This document shows, one piece after another, positions 9,901 to 17,669 of a stretch of DNA of 64,000 nucleotides. Origin of the DNA: Actinomadura atramentaria DSM 43919 (GTDB lineage: Bacteria > Actinomycetota > Actinomycetes > Streptosporangiales > Streptosporangiaceae); contig NZ_KB907213.1 in assembly GCF_000381885.1 (NCBI RefSeq), positions 1 to 64,000 of the forward strand, read 5' to 3'. Position numbers and translations under genes: made by a program. Each line of letters opens with the position of its first letter. Position 1 is the first letter of the stretch. The notes below the pieces were generated by a model. That model saw only the letters and a program-made list of their open reading frames with translations. It was not told the origin of the DNA and made no database searches.

Positions 9901-10065
9901 GCGCTGCGCGGCGCTCCGGAGCCGTCCGGCGCGGAACTCGCCGCCGCGCTCACCGCGTCCCTGGGCGAGGCCGCCTACACCGCCGCCCACGCCGCCGGCG
10001 CGGCCCTCGACCAGCACGCCGCCCTCACCGAAGCCCTGGCCGAGGACCCGGCCCGCACACCCTGA
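6973..10065 (+). CDS. AfsR-like SARP regulator (BTAD, NB-ARC, TPR)
   Basis: A 1030-residue transcriptional regulator. It starts with an OmpR-type winged helix (about 1-90), then a bacterial transcriptional activation domain (about 95-240), and an NB-ARC/AAA ATPase with Walker A GPGGVGKT at 275-282, Walker B LLVLDNCEHV near 361-370 and a TSREPL sensor. The C-terminal half is Ala-rich helical repeats resembling TPRs. SARP regulators of this size often govern secondary metabolism. The only coupled gene is the heme-less P450-like one, 22 bases upstream. No phosphorelay partner is visible. Confidence 0.92.
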   Translation: MRFGVLGETRAWRDDGAEIPLGGPARRALLALLLVRPGDAVPVDRLVAALYDDAPDAEHALQSQVSRLRRALRPDCDVERTAAGYRVAVPPDSVDAARFDALADEGRARLRAGDADAAAELLSAALALWRGDALSDVPESARSADAVRLTERRLAALEDRLEADVLRGAPPVAELRRLVAEHPLRERLHGLLMRALAADGSPAGALEAFADARRVLADELGADPSPDLAALHGELLGGVAPARPPAPLTALLGRADDLAGVTRLLTESRLTTLLGPGGVGKTRLAIEVANRAGGEVVYVPLASIPGSAAPGPRDVDLGGLGVAGAVLAALGLRETGLFGGGLGGLDAAVGRVAAALGGRDALLVLDNCEHVVEDAAAFAVRVLAACSGLRVLATSREPLAVTGEHLWPVRPLPSDAAVRLFAERAAAVRPGLVPDEEQARRICRALDDLPLAVELAAARLRTLDAADLADRLGDRLGRLDVLDRRGRGADARHLTLRAVVGWSWELLPADEQRAAARFSVFAAGATAAAARAVCGADEAVLDSLADKSLLEVSGGRYRMLETVRAYAAERLDASGGTADARAAHAAHALAVARGALPGLLGGGQLARLAELAAEHDDLLAAVRWAIGSGATDVALDLLAALSPYLLIRGRTGTASALAADLLAAVGADRPWREEHVACLLLAAGESLPDPAWAAHRAAAADVLAGPRTGRYPFLPMRWLMAAAGAEDTSLDAAYALLAAERAAADPWARAAAHLTSGYPALAAGEHTAAEREFTDAVELFRAVGDRWGTALALDALAGLAGLRGDTARAVALTDEALLLADALAAVEDRADLLVNRGDYRAADDPAGARADYEEAALVARRAGSPAYVAAARRGLADLALAAGDRTAARRLYEEALAGLDREIRLVDARTGALVGLGRLAALDGDSGRAAGLYRAAVRAAADAGAVFAAARAVAGLAALAADADPSRAARLLGAAAALRGAPEPSGAELAAALTASLGEAAYTAAHAAGAALDQHAALTEALAEDPARTP

Positions 10066-10154
10066 CCCGCGTCACCCTGCGCGCGCGGTGCGGGGGAGCG
10101 GGCGGTGAGTCGCAGGTGAGTGCGCGGTGAGCGGGGTGCGTGAAGCTCTGCGGC

Positions 10155-11360
10155 ATGAAGAACGTGCTGATCTCCGGCGCCTCGGTCGCCGGCCCCGCCC
10201 TCGCCCTCTGGCTCCACCGCGCCGGCTACTCCGTGACGATCGTGGAGAAGGCCCCCGATCTGCGCGACGGCGGGTACGCCGTCGACTTCCGCGGCGACGT
10301 CCACCTGGGCCTTCTGCGCAAGATGGGCGTCCTGGACGACATCGAGGCCGCCGAGACGAACATGGGCGCGACGTCCTACGTCAAGGCCAACGGCAAGCGG
10401 ATCGCCACGATGCCCGAGGACATGTTCGCCGGGGACGTCGAGATCCTGCGCGGCGACCTCGCCCGCATCCTGTACGAGCGGACGCGCCCCTACACCGAGT
10501 ACCTGTTCGGCGAGACGATCACCGCGATGCGGGAGGACGCCGACGGCGTCACCGTCAGCTTCGAGCACGCCGAGCCGCGCCGGTTCGACCTCGTCGTCGG
10601 CGCGGACGGCCTGCACTCGGGCGTCCGGCGGCTCGCGTTCGGCCCGGAGGAGCGGTTCGTCCGGCACCTCGGCCTGCACTGCGCCGTCTTCACCGTCCCG
10701 AACCACCTGAACCTGGACCGCGAGGGGCTCGGCTACGTGACGCCGGGCCGGGTCGCGCTGATGTACGCCGCGCGGGACAACACCGAGGCGCGCGCGATGT
10801 TCTACTTCGCGTCCGGTTCGCTGGGCCTGGAGCGGCTGAGCCCGGACGCGCAGCGGCGGCTCGTCGCGGAGACGTTCGCGGGCGCGGGCTGGGAGACCGA
10901 CCGGCTGCTCGCCGCGATGGACGACGCGCCCGACTTCTACTGCGACGCGGTCGCGCAGGTGCGGATGGAGTCGTTCACGCTCGGCCGGGTCGCGCTGATC
11001 GGGGACGCGGCGTTCTCGCCGTCGCCGCTGTCGGGGATGGGGACGGGCCTGGCGCTCGTCTCCGCGTACGTCCTCGCGGGGGAGCTGGCGGCGGCGCACG
11101 GCGACCACGAGGCGGCGTTCGCCCGCTACCAGGAGAAGATCGCCGAGTACGCGCGCGGCTGCATCAAGCAGGGCGACGGCGTCGCGAAGTTCATGGTCCC
11201 GGCGTCGAAGGCGATGGCGGCGCTCCTGCGGATCAGCAGCAGGATGATGCCGTACATGCCGGGAAAGAAGGCGATGGCGCGCGGCGTGCGGCGCACGGCC
11301 GAGGCGATCTCCCTCCCCGCGTACCCGCTCGGCGAGGGAGACCGGGCGGCTCAGCCGTAG
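10155..11360 (+). CDS. FAD-dependent monooxygenase
   Basis: A 401-residue class A flavoprotein hydroxylase related to TetX and phenol-hydroxylase types. The dinucleotide-binding motif is at the N-terminus (ISGASVAGPALALWL, Gly8/Ser10/Gly13), the DG motif is LVVGADGLHSGVR, and the FAD ribityl GD motif is ALIGDAAFSPSPLSGMGTGLAL. It likely hydroxylates an aromatic or drug-like substrate with NAD(P)H and O2. The start MKNVLISG is chosen because the Rossmann strand begins at residue 4. Its 3' end overlaps the convergent oxygenase gene by about 10 bases. Confidence 0.9.
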   Translation: MKNVLISGASVAGPALALWLHRAGYSVTIVEKAPDLRDGGYAVDFRGDVHLGLLRKMGVLDDIEAAETNMGATSYVKANGKRIATMPEDMFAGDVEILRGDLARILYERTRPYTEYLFGETITAMREDADGVTVSFEHAEPRRFDLVVGADGLHSGVRRLAFGPEERFVRHLGLHCAVFTVPNHLNLDREGLGYVTPGRVALMYAARDNTEARAMFYFASGSLGLERLSPDAQRRLVAETFAGAGWETDRLLAAMDDAPDFYCDAVAQVRMESFTLGRVALIGDAAFSPSPLSGMGTGLALVSAYVLAGELAAAHGDHEAAFARYQEKIAEYARGCIKQGDGVAKFMVPASKAMAALLRISSRMMPYMPGKKAMARGVRRTAEAISLPAYPLGEGDRAAQP

Positions 11361-12292
11361 TTCGCCTCGATGCGCTGCCGCAGGTACTCGTCGGCGGTGA
11401 TCGGCGGGTAGGCGGGGCTCTCGATGACGACGTCGCCGTCCGCCTGCGCGAAGAAGGCGATGCTGTAGCGGTCGCCCCGGTGGTCGCCGGTCACGCGGTG
11501 GAAGTTGGACCGCAGCCGGTCGCCGCTCCAGCGCATGAGCATGTCGCCGATGTTGCAGGTGATGGCTTCCTCGGACGGTTCGACGGACGTCCATTCCTGC
11601 TCGTCCATCTCCGCGCCGGGGCACACCTGGAGGCCGCCCTGGCCCGCGCGCTGGAACAGCAGGGTCAGGCAGTCGAAGTCGGTGTGCGCGCCCGCGCGCC
11701 AGACGTCGGGGGCGAGGTCGCCGGGCGGCAGCGCGTAGTAGTGCAGCAGCCGGAGCGTGCTGCGGTAGCGGGGGCTGGACGGGTCGTGGGCGCGCGCGAA
11801 GAAGTCGTCGTCGAAGCCGAGGCGCGTCGCGAAGCACGACAGCAGCCGCATCGCCAGGTCGCGGCAGCGGGCCTCGAAGTCGAGCAGCGTCGCGCGGAAC
11901 TCCTCGTCCGGCCACAGCCCGGCCATGTGCGGGCGCGTGACCTGGTACGACTCCTTGCGGTCGGGGGTTCCGACGGACGGGCGGACCTGCGTCAGGCTCT
12001 CCCAGCCCGCGTTCGCGCCCTTCTTGAGGGCGTGCCGGGCCTTGGTCTCGTCCGGCAGGGCGAAGAAGCGCTCCGCCTCGGCGAACGCCGCCCGGACGGC
12101 CGCCGGGTCGATGCCGTGCCCGGTCACCTGGAAGAACCCGATGCCGGTGGCGGCGGCCCACAGCTCGTCGGTGATCTCGGCGCGGCACGCGGCGAAGTCG
12201 GTGAGGTCGACGCGCGGGACGGGCCGGTCGGTCTCGGTCCCACGCCCGCCCATGCGGGACTCGCGGTGCAGTTCGGTCAGTTCGTAGGGCAT
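11351..12292 (-). CDS. Isopenicillin N synthase-like Fe(II) oxygenase
   Basis: A 313-residue non-heme iron dioxygenase. It has the DIOX_N region with GFFQVTGHGID and the catalytic facial triad His203-x-Asp205 (AGAHTDFD) and His265 (SNFHRVT), followed by RYSIAFF, whose Arg/Ser pair usually holds 2-oxoglutarate. Such enzymes hydroxylate or cyclise small molecules, and the substrate is unknown. It is convergent and slightly overlapping with the FAD monooxygenase, so the two oxygenases may not be co-regulated. The MFS gene lies upstream in the same direction. Confidence 0.9.
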   Translation of the reverse strand: MPYELTELHRESRMGGRGTETDRPVPRVDLTDFAACRAEITDELWAAATGIGFFQVTGHGIDPAAVRAAFAEAERFFALPDETKARHALKKGANAGWESLTQVRPSVGTPDRKESYQVTRPHMAGLWPDEEFRATLLDFEARCRDLAMRLLSCFATRLGFDDDFFARAHDPSSPRYRSTLRLLHYYALPPGDLAPDVWRAGAHTDFDCLTLLFQRAGQGGLQVCPGAEMDEQEWTSVEPSEEAITCNIGDMLMRWSGDRLRSNFHRVTGDHRGDRYSIAFFAQADGDVVIESPAYPPITADEYLRQRIEANYG

Positions 12293-12399
12293 GGTGTGAA
12301 TCCCCGCTCACGGGACCGCGCGCACTTGTCGAGGCGGCTTCCTCCGCAGCGCAATCCGAGGCAGTCGGTGCCCGTGATTACGCGCGGCCCCTGCGATGC

Positions 12400-12419
12400 C
12401 GCCATCATCGGCGATGGCG
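12400..12419 (-). terminator. Possible terminator after the MFS gene
   Basis: A 7-bp perfect stem (CGCCATC / GATGGCG) with a 6-base loop sits 13 bases beyond the MFS stop on the minus strand, before the oxygenase gene. There is no T-run, so the role is only suggested by position. Confidence 0.35.
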
Positions 12420-12432
12420 CGTGACGCGCGGG

Positions 12433-13566
12433 TTAAATGGTGCTCACCGTCCGGCGGTCCAGCGCGGCCGGGACGAGCGCCGCCGCGACCAGGCACGCCG
12501 TCGCCGCGAACGCGGCCTGGTAGGAGACGGCCTCCGCGAGGACGCCGAAGCATGTCGCGCCGATGCCGATGCCCGCGTCGTAGGCGAGGTTCCACAGCGC
12601 GCTGACCGTCCCGAACTCGCGTTCGGGGACGCGGTCGAACATCACGGCGAGCGTGACGTTCTGCGCGATGCCGAAGCCCGCGCCGAACAGCGCCGCCCCC
12701 GCGACGACCGCGGCGGCCTGCCCGGCGGCGAGCCCGGCGATCCCGGCGGCGGCCAGCACGACGGCCGGGACGAGCAGCCGCGCGCCGCGCGCGGCCCGGC
12801 CCGCCGCCCACCGCGCGACCGGCGTCACGCAGGACTGGACGAACAGCGCCGCCGCCGCGAGGCCGCGCGCGTCGCGGTCCACGGCCAGCGGCAGGAACGT
12901 CGCGACGACGCCGGACGCGATCGTCGTCGCGGCGAACACCAGCGCGGGCCGGGCGAGCGCGCCGCTGCGCAGCCCGGCGAGCAGGCCCGCGCCGTGGTCG
13001 GCGTCGGGGGTGCGGGCGGCGGGCAGCCCGGCCGTCGCCAGGAGGCCCGCGAGCGCGAGGACCCCGGCGGTGATCGCGACGGGCGCGAATCCGACGTGCT
13101 CGGTGAGCCGCACGCCGAGCGGCAGTCCGGCGATGGCGGGGACGCTGATCACGACGCCGTACACGCCGAGCGTCCGGCTGCGCCGCTCGGCGGGGACGAG
13201 CCCGGCGACCAGCGCCGTCCCGGCCACGACGACGACGCCGAGCCCGACGCCGCGCAGCGCGCACAGCGCGAGGACGGGCGGCAGCCACGACGTCGCCGCC
13301 AGCAGCAGCGCGGGGACGCCGAGCAGCAGCAGCCCGGCCGCCATCGTGGTGCGCGCGCCGAGCCGCGCGGTCAGGCGGGGCACGAGGGGTTCGGCGGCGA
13401 CGGTGGCGAGCATCATCGTCCCGGTGGTCAGTCCCGCGCCCGCGCCGCCCCCGCCGCGTTCCGCGACGTGCAGCGGCACGGACGACATGAGCAGGTACAT
13501 GTTGCCGAGGGCGGCGGCGGAGGCGGCGAACAGCAGGCCGAGCGCCCGGGACGACGAGACGGACAT
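12433..13566 (-). CDS. MFS transporter
   Basis: A 377-residue integral membrane protein with about 12 hydrophobic segments. The motif-A-like loop is PRLTARLGARTTM between segments 2 and 3, and there is a central hydrophilic break near ARTPDADHG. It belongs to the drug or metabolite efflux type of the major facilitator superfamily. ATG at 13566 (MSVSSSRALGLLFAASAAAL) begins directly at the first membrane segment. Its promoter must lie in the shared region with the divergent epimerase-ECF41 operon, so it may belong to the same stress response. The substrate cannot be inferred. Confidence 0.85.
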   Translation of the reverse strand: MSVSSSRALGLLFAASAAALGNMYLLMSSVPLHVAERGGGGAGAGLTTGTMMLATVAAEPLVPRLTARLGARTTMAAGLLLLGVPALLLAATSWLPPVLALCALRGVGLGVVVVAGTALVAGLVPAERRSRTLGVYGVVISVPAIAGLPLGVRLTEHVGFAPVAITAGVLALAGLLATAGLPAARTPDADHGAGLLAGLRSGALARPALVFAATTIASGVVATFLPLAVDRDARGLAAAALFVQSCVTPVARWAAGRAARGARLLVPAVVLAAAGIAGLAAGQAAAVVAGAALFGAGFGIAQNVTLAVMFDRVPEREFGTVSALWNLAYDAGIGIGATCFGVLAEAVSYQAAFAATACLVAAALVPAALDRRTVSTI

Positions 13567-13643
13567 GTCGGACACTGTGCCGTCTCGGTGCAGCGCTCCA
13601 ACGACCGGCCCCCGCCCGTGGTGCATGTATGTGGTGCAAGTCA

Positions 13644-13670
13644 CGTCACAGGGGTCGGTGGTCGGCCGTC
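13644..13670 (+). promoter_or_regulatory. ECF41-type promoter
   Basis: CGTCACA (13644-13650), exactly 16 bases, then CGTC (13667-13670). The published ECF41 target motif is TGTCACA-N16-CGTC, so only one base differs and the spacing is exact. It lies 38 bases upstream of the epimerase start and thus drives the epimerase-sigma operon itself, as known for self-regulated ECF41 loci. Confidence 0.75.
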
Positions 13671-13707
13671 CAGTACCCGTCATCCACGCTGGACGCAGGA
13701 GGTTGTC

Positions 13708-14643
13708 ATGCGGGTCTTCATCGCCGGGGCCACCGGTGTCGTCGGGCGGCGGCTCGTCCCGATGCTCGTCGCGGCCGGGCACGACGTGGTCGGGCTCGCG
13801 CGGAGCGACCGGGCCGCCGCCGCGCTCGCCGGAGCGGGGGCGCGGGCCGCGCGCGGCGACGCGCTCGACCGCTCCGCCGTGCGGGACGCCGTGCTCGCGG
13901 CGCGTCCCGACGCCGTCGTCACCATGCTCACCGCCATCCCGGCCGAACTGCACCCGCGCCGCTTCGCCGCCGAGTTCGCCCTGACGAACCGGCTGCGCGC
14001 GGAGAGCACCCGCTACCTCGCCGACGCCGCGCGCGAGGCGGGCGCGACGCGGTTCCTCGCGCAGGGGCTCGCGTACGCGTATCAGCCCGCGCCGGGTCTC
14101 GCCAACGAGGACGCCGCCCTGTGGACGGACCGCACGCCGAAGCAGTTCGCGCCCGCCCTCGACGCGCTGCTCGCCCTGGAGCGCACCACCGCCGACACGG
14201 GCGGACTCGTGCTGCGGTTCGGCCACCTGTACGGGCCGGGCACGATGTGGGCGGCGGACGGCTCGTTCGTGCGGAACATCCGCGCCGGGAAGCTCCCGCT
14301 CGTCGGCGGCGCGCACGCCGTGTACTCGTTCACCCACGCGGACGACGCGGCCAGCGCCGTCCTCGCGGCGCTCGACCGGCCGGAGGTCGGCGGCGCGCTC
14401 AACATCGTCGACGACGACCCGGCCCCGCTGCACGACGTCGTCCGCACGCTCGCGGACCGGCTCGGCGCGAAGCGGCCCCGGCCGCTGCCCGCCGCCGTCG
14501 CGCGGCTCGCCGTCGGCGGCTGGGGCGTCGCGTTCATGGACGAACTGCGCGGCGCGGACAACGCGCGCGCCCGGCTGCGGCTGGACTGGCGGCCCCGGCA
14601 CGCGTCGTGGCGGGACGGGCTCGTCGCGGACGCCGTCCGATGA
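13708..14643 (+). CDS. NAD-dependent epimerase/dehydratase (ECF41-linked)
   Basis: A 311-residue extended short-chain dehydrogenase. The glycine-rich NAD site GATGVVG lies at residues 7-13. Typical sugar-epimerase text follows (LRFGHLYGPGTMW, YSFTHADDAASAV, and NIVDDDPAPLHDV near the end). CAGGAGGT precedes the ATG. The stop overlaps the next start (ATGA), so it is translationally coupled to the sigma factor. ECF41 sigma factors are known to be encoded beside carboxymuconolactone decarboxylase, oxidoreductase or epimerase genes, which fits this pair. The natural substrate is unknown. Confidence 0.9.
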   Translation: MRVFIAGATGVVGRRLVPMLVAAGHDVVGLARSDRAAAALAGAGARAARGDALDRSAVRDAVLAARPDAVVTMLTAIPAELHPRRFAAEFALTNRLRAESTRYLADAAREAGATRFLAQGLAYAYQPAPGLANEDAALWTDRTPKQFAPALDALLALERTTADTGGLVLRFGHLYGPGTMWAADGSFVRNIRAGKLPLVGGAHAVYSFTHADDAASAVLAALDRPEVGGALNIVDDDPAPLHDVVRTLADRLGAKRPRPLPAAVARLAVGGWGVAFMDELRGADNARARLRLDWRPRHASWRDGLVADAVR

Positions 14644-15482
14644 ACGCCGCCGAGGAGTTCGAGCGGCACCGGCCGATGCTGCTCGGCCTCGCCTACCGGC
14701 TGCTCGGCAGCATGTGGGACGCCGAGGACGTCGTGCAGGACGCCTACCCGCGGTTCGCCGGGGCCGCCGACGTCCGGGAGCCGCGCGCGCTGCTCGTCAC
14801 GATCGTCACGCGGCTCGCGCTCGACCAGCTCCGCTCGGCGCGCGTCACCCGCGAGGCGTACCACGGGCCGTGGCTGCCCGAACCGGTGGACGCGGCCGCG
14901 TTCGGGCCGCAGGAGACGGCCGAGCTGCGCGACTCGCTGTCGTACGCGACGCTGCACCTGATGGAGCGGCTGTCGCCGCCGGAACGCGCCGTCGTCGTGC
15001 TGCGCGACGCGTTCGCCCTGCCGTATCCGGAGATCGCCGACATCGTCGGCGCGACGGTCGAGGCGTGCCGCCAGCTCCACCACCGCGCGTCGCGGCGGCT
15101 CACCGAGCCCGGCCGCCGCTTCCGGCCCGACCCGGCCGAGCACCGGCGGCTGCTCGAACGGCTGCTGGACGCGGCGGCGGGCGGCGACCTCGCGGCGCTC
15201 TCGGACCTGCTCGCGGAGGACGTCGTCGTCTACAACGACGGCGGCGGGAAGGTCCGCGCCGCGCCGCGCCCGGTGCGGGGGCGCGCGAAGGCGCTGCGGT
15301 TCCTCGCGGGCCTGCTCGACCGGTGGGGGCTCGGGGACGTCGAAATCGTCGAGGCCAACGGCGAGCCCGCCGTGCGCGTCGGGATGGCGGACGGGGAGCA
15401 GATCGTCGCGATCGGGGTGTCCGGCGGGCGGGTGACGGCGCTGTTCGCAGTCCTGAATCCCGACAAGCTCGGGCGCGTCTGA
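14640..15482 (+). CDS. sigJ: ECF41 (SigJ-type) RNA polymerase sigma factor
   Basis: A 280-residue extracytoplasmic-function sigma factor. Sigma region 2 is at about 8-75 (AYRLLGSMWDAEDVVQDAY), region 4 at about 110-165, and a SnoaL-like C-terminal domain follows. The linker carries DGGGK and the C-terminus NPDKL, both diagnostic of group ECF41, where the fused domain controls activity instead of a separate anti-sigma factor. It overlaps the upstream epimerase by 4 bases and is downstream of its own predicted promoter. The symbol follows family usage. Confidence 0.93.
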   Translation: MNAAEEFERHRPMLLGLAYRLLGSMWDAEDVVQDAYPRFAGAADVREPRALLVTIVTRLALDQLRSARVTREAYHGPWLPEPVDAAAFGPQETAELRDSLSYATLHLMERLSPPERAVVVLRDAFALPYPEIADIVGATVEACRQLHHRASRRLTEPGRRFRPDPAEHRRLLERLLDAAAGGDLAALSDLLAEDVVVYNDGGGKVRAAPRPVRGRAKALRFLAGLLDRWGLGDVEIVEANGEPAVRVGMADGEQIVAIGVSGGRVTALFAVLNPDKLGRV

Positions 15483-15488
15483 TGGCAT

Positions 15489-15505
15489 AGTTCGGCCTGC
15501 GAACT
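15489..15505. promoter_or_regulatory. Candidate MarR operator
   Basis: A perfect 6-5-6 inverted repeat (AGTTCG-GCCTG-CGAACT) ends 18 bases before the GTG start of the MarR gene, where it would cover the promoter. Size and symmetry suit a winged-helix MarR dimer acting on its own gene. Confidence 0.6.
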
Positions 15506-15523
15506 GGCTGTTAGCTTGGTCGC

Positions 15524-15982
15524 GTGGCGAGAAAAGGCGAGCGGGGGCCGGGGCTCGTCCCCGGATTGGTGCGGTCGGCGTACCTGGTGAACGCGGTCTA
15601 CACCGAATCGGCGCGCGACCACGGCCTGACGGCGCAGCAGGGGCAGTTGCTGTGCGTGCTGATGGCGCAGTCCTACGGAATGGGCGAACTCGGGTCGGTG
15701 CTGCGGCTGGCCAAGTCCAGCCTGACCGGCCTGGTGGACCGGACGGAGCGCAACGGCCTGGTCGCGCGCGAGCCCGACCCGCGCGACCCGCGCGCGGTCC
15801 GCGTCGCGCTCACCGAGCGGGGCGCGGCCGTGGTGGACGAGTTCTACGCCGAGACGTGCCGCCGGGTGGACCGGCTGGCGGCGGGCCTGACCGAGGAGGA
15901 GCGGGCCGCGCTGGGCGGGCTGCTCGGCCGGATCGTGCTGGACAACGAGGTGCCGGTGGTGTTCCTCGCGCCCGACCTGTAG
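15524..15982 (+). CDS. MarR family transcriptional regulator
   Basis: A 152-residue winged helix-turn-helix dimer. The recognition region is MGELGSVLRLAKSSLTGLVDRTERNGLV, followed by the wing PDPRDPRAVRVALTERG, both typical of MarR. The GTG start follows a palindromic site that it probably binds itself. It is separate from the ECF41 operon upstream by 41 bases. The convergent gene on the other side is unrelated, so the regulated target other than itself is unclear. Confidence 0.9.
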   Translation: MARKGERGPGLVPGLVRSAYLVNAVYTESARDHGLTAQQGQLLCVLMAQSYGMGELGSVLRLAKSSLTGLVDRTERNGLVAREPDPRDPRAVRVALTERGAAVVDEFYAETCRRVDRLAAGLTEEERAALGGLLGRIVLDNEVPVVFLAPDL

Positions 15983-16160
15983 TTCGCGGGACGGTGCGGG
16001 TCGCCCGGTGGACCGTGCCAACGTGCTGGGCGAACGGCATCGCCCCGCCGGCGCGCTCGCCCGGCGTCCCCCACGGTTGGGCCGCGCCTCGCGGCGTTCA
16101 CCGGTCGACGGCCCGAACCCGGCAGCGGTCGCGTTCCACGCCGTGCGACGGCGGCCGAGA

Positions 16161-17669
16161 TCAGCGGGGCGGGACGAGCTGGTCCAGGTCGGCGCGGGGG
16201 ATTCCGGCGCGCGCGGCGAGTTCGGCGCGGGACAGGCCCGCCTCGGCGGCGACCTCGATCGCACGGGTCAGCATCGTGGGCCGTTCCAGCGGCCGGGCCG
16301 GGCCGGGCTCGCGCCGGCGCCCGGTCCCCGGACGTCCGCCTGACGCGGGCTCGCTGCGGGGTGGTTCCGCCGTCCAGCGGCCGATGCGTCCGCCGGGCTC
16401 GTCGGCGGTTCGATCGCCGCGGGACGCGGGCTCGCTGTGGGGTGGTTCCGCTGTCCAGCGGCCGATCCGCTCGCCGGGCTCGTCGTGGTGCCGGTCGGTG
16501 GCCCGATCGCCGCGCGTCGCGGGCTCGCTGCGGGGTGGTTCCGCCGTCCAGCGGCCGATGCGTCCGCCGGGCTCGTCGCGCAGGTCGGCGGCTCGATCGC
16601 GGGGGGACGCGGCTTCGCCGGGGGGTGGTTCCGCCGCCCGGCGGCCGATGCGTCCGCCGGGCTCGTCGGCGGTTCGATCGCCGCGCCGGACGTGCGCGTG
16701 GCCGCCGAGCCGTGCGTCGCTCGGAACGGCGTCGGGCGGGGCCGGGTGGTTGCGGCTGTTCTGGCGGGCGAGGGCCGCCATCGCCGAGCGGTAGATCGGT
16801 TCGCGCATCACGCCGAGCGTCCGCGCGCGGTAGAGCAGCGCCGCGAGGCTCACGCCCCAGCGGGCCTTCAGCGCGGCGAGCCGGTCCCAGTCGGCGACGG
16901 CGGGCAGCTCGGCGGCGATCTCGGCGGCGGGCATCAGGAACTCGGCCGCGAACCGCTGCGCCTGGTCCTCGACGATCTTCTCGCCGGGCTCGGCGTCCGC
17001 GTGCATGACCAGGTGGCCCAGCTCGTGCGCCGCGTCGAACCGGTTGCGCCAGTAGTCGCCCTTCGCCGGGTTGAACAGGACCAGCGGACGCGGATGCGCG
17101 CCGACGCTGAACGCGTCCACCCGCTCCGTCGCGCGCGGCAGCACCAGCACGATCACGCCGCTGCCCTCCAGCAGCCGCACGACATGCCCGATCGGCCCGG
17201 GCTGCGGATGCAGCGCCGCGCGGGCCAGCCGCGCCGCGTCGGCCGGGCCGGGTCCGGCGATCTCGTCCGGCGCGACCGGCCGCTCCGGCAGCGTCGGCGG
17301 CGGGAACTCCACGGCCTCCTCCAGCACCGCGACGAGGTCCGCCGCGAGCCGCCCGTACGCGAGGGCCTGGTCGCGTTCGAGCTGCGACGTCGCGCGCAGC
17401 GACCGGAAGTGCGCCGCGTCGGGCGCGCGCGACGCCCGGCCGCCCCGGAAGAACTCCACGGGCACGCCGAGCGCCACCGCCAGCCGCGCGGACGCCGGGT
17501 CCGGCGGGCGCGCGATGCCCGCCTCGTAGCGTCCGATCGCGGCCGGGGTGGTCCCGACGGCCTGCGCGAGCTGGTTCTTGCGCAGGCCGCGCAGCCGCCG
17601 CGCGAGGGTCAGCCGGTCGCCGTCGAACCGCAGCCGGGCGGCGCCGGAATCGGAAAAACGTTCGTTCAC
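16161..17669 (-). CDS. XRE + ImmA/IrrE-type metallopeptidase with internal repeats
   Basis: A 502-residue protein. An XRE helix-turn-helix (about 20-75, KNQLAQAVGTTPAAIGRYEAG) is joined to a COG2856 zinc protease domain with HELGH at 215-219. Relatives cleave repressors to switch genes on. The normal domain ends near residue 310; a long tail follows with four copies of a 27-31 residue unit built on DEPGGRIGRWTAEPP. The final 60 residues form another small helical DNA-binding-like segment (LSRAELAARAGIPRADL). The GTG start overlaps the upstream stop (GTGA), so it is coupled to the neighbouring unknown gene. Confidence 0.85.
   Translation of the reverse strand: MNERFSDSGAARLRFDGDRLTLARRLRGLRKNQLAQAVGTTPAAIGRYEAGIARPPDPASARLAVALGVPVEFFRGGRASRAPDAAHFRSLRATSQLERDQALAYGRLAADLVAVLEEAVEFPPPTLPERPVAPDEIAGPGPADAARLARAALHPQPGPIGHVVRLLEGSGVIVLVLPRATERVDAFSVGAHPRPLVLFNPAKGDYWRNRFDAAHELGHLVMHADAEPGEKIVEDQAQRFAAEFLMPAAEIAAELPAVADWDRLAALKARWGVSLAALLYRARTLGVMREPIYRSAMAALARQNSRNHPAPPDAVPSDARLGGHAHVRRGDRTADEPGGRIGRRAAEPPPGEAASPRDRAADLRDEPGGRIGRWTAEPPRSEPATRGDRATDRHHDEPGERIGRWTAEPPHSEPASRGDRTADEPGGRIGRWTAEPPRSEPASGGRPGTGRRREPGPARPLERPTMLTRAIEVAAEAGLSRAELAARAGIPRADLDQLVPPR
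16340..16690 (-). repeat. Coding tandem repeat inside the ImmA-type gene
   Basis: The core GTGGTTCCGC recurs at 16361, 16442, 16535 and 16625 (plus-strand view), spacing 81, 93 and 90 bases, always divisible by three. The copies keep the reading frame and encode the repeated DEPGxRIGRWTAEPPxSEPASRGDR unit. Differences between spacings show whole-codon gain or loss. Confidence 0.8.

Noticed and set aside
6859..10017. Long open frame of over 1000 codons on the minus strand
   Set aside because: It lies antisense to the clear SARP-NB-ARC gene and consists of Arg/Pro/Gly-rich text without domains, which is the usual result of high GC at the third codon position.
10155..12292. FAD monooxygenase and Fe(II) oxygenase as a biosynthetic gene cluster
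   Set aside because: The genes are convergent, and no core synthase (PKS, NRPS, terpene or RiPP) is present in the window, so a cluster cannot be supported.
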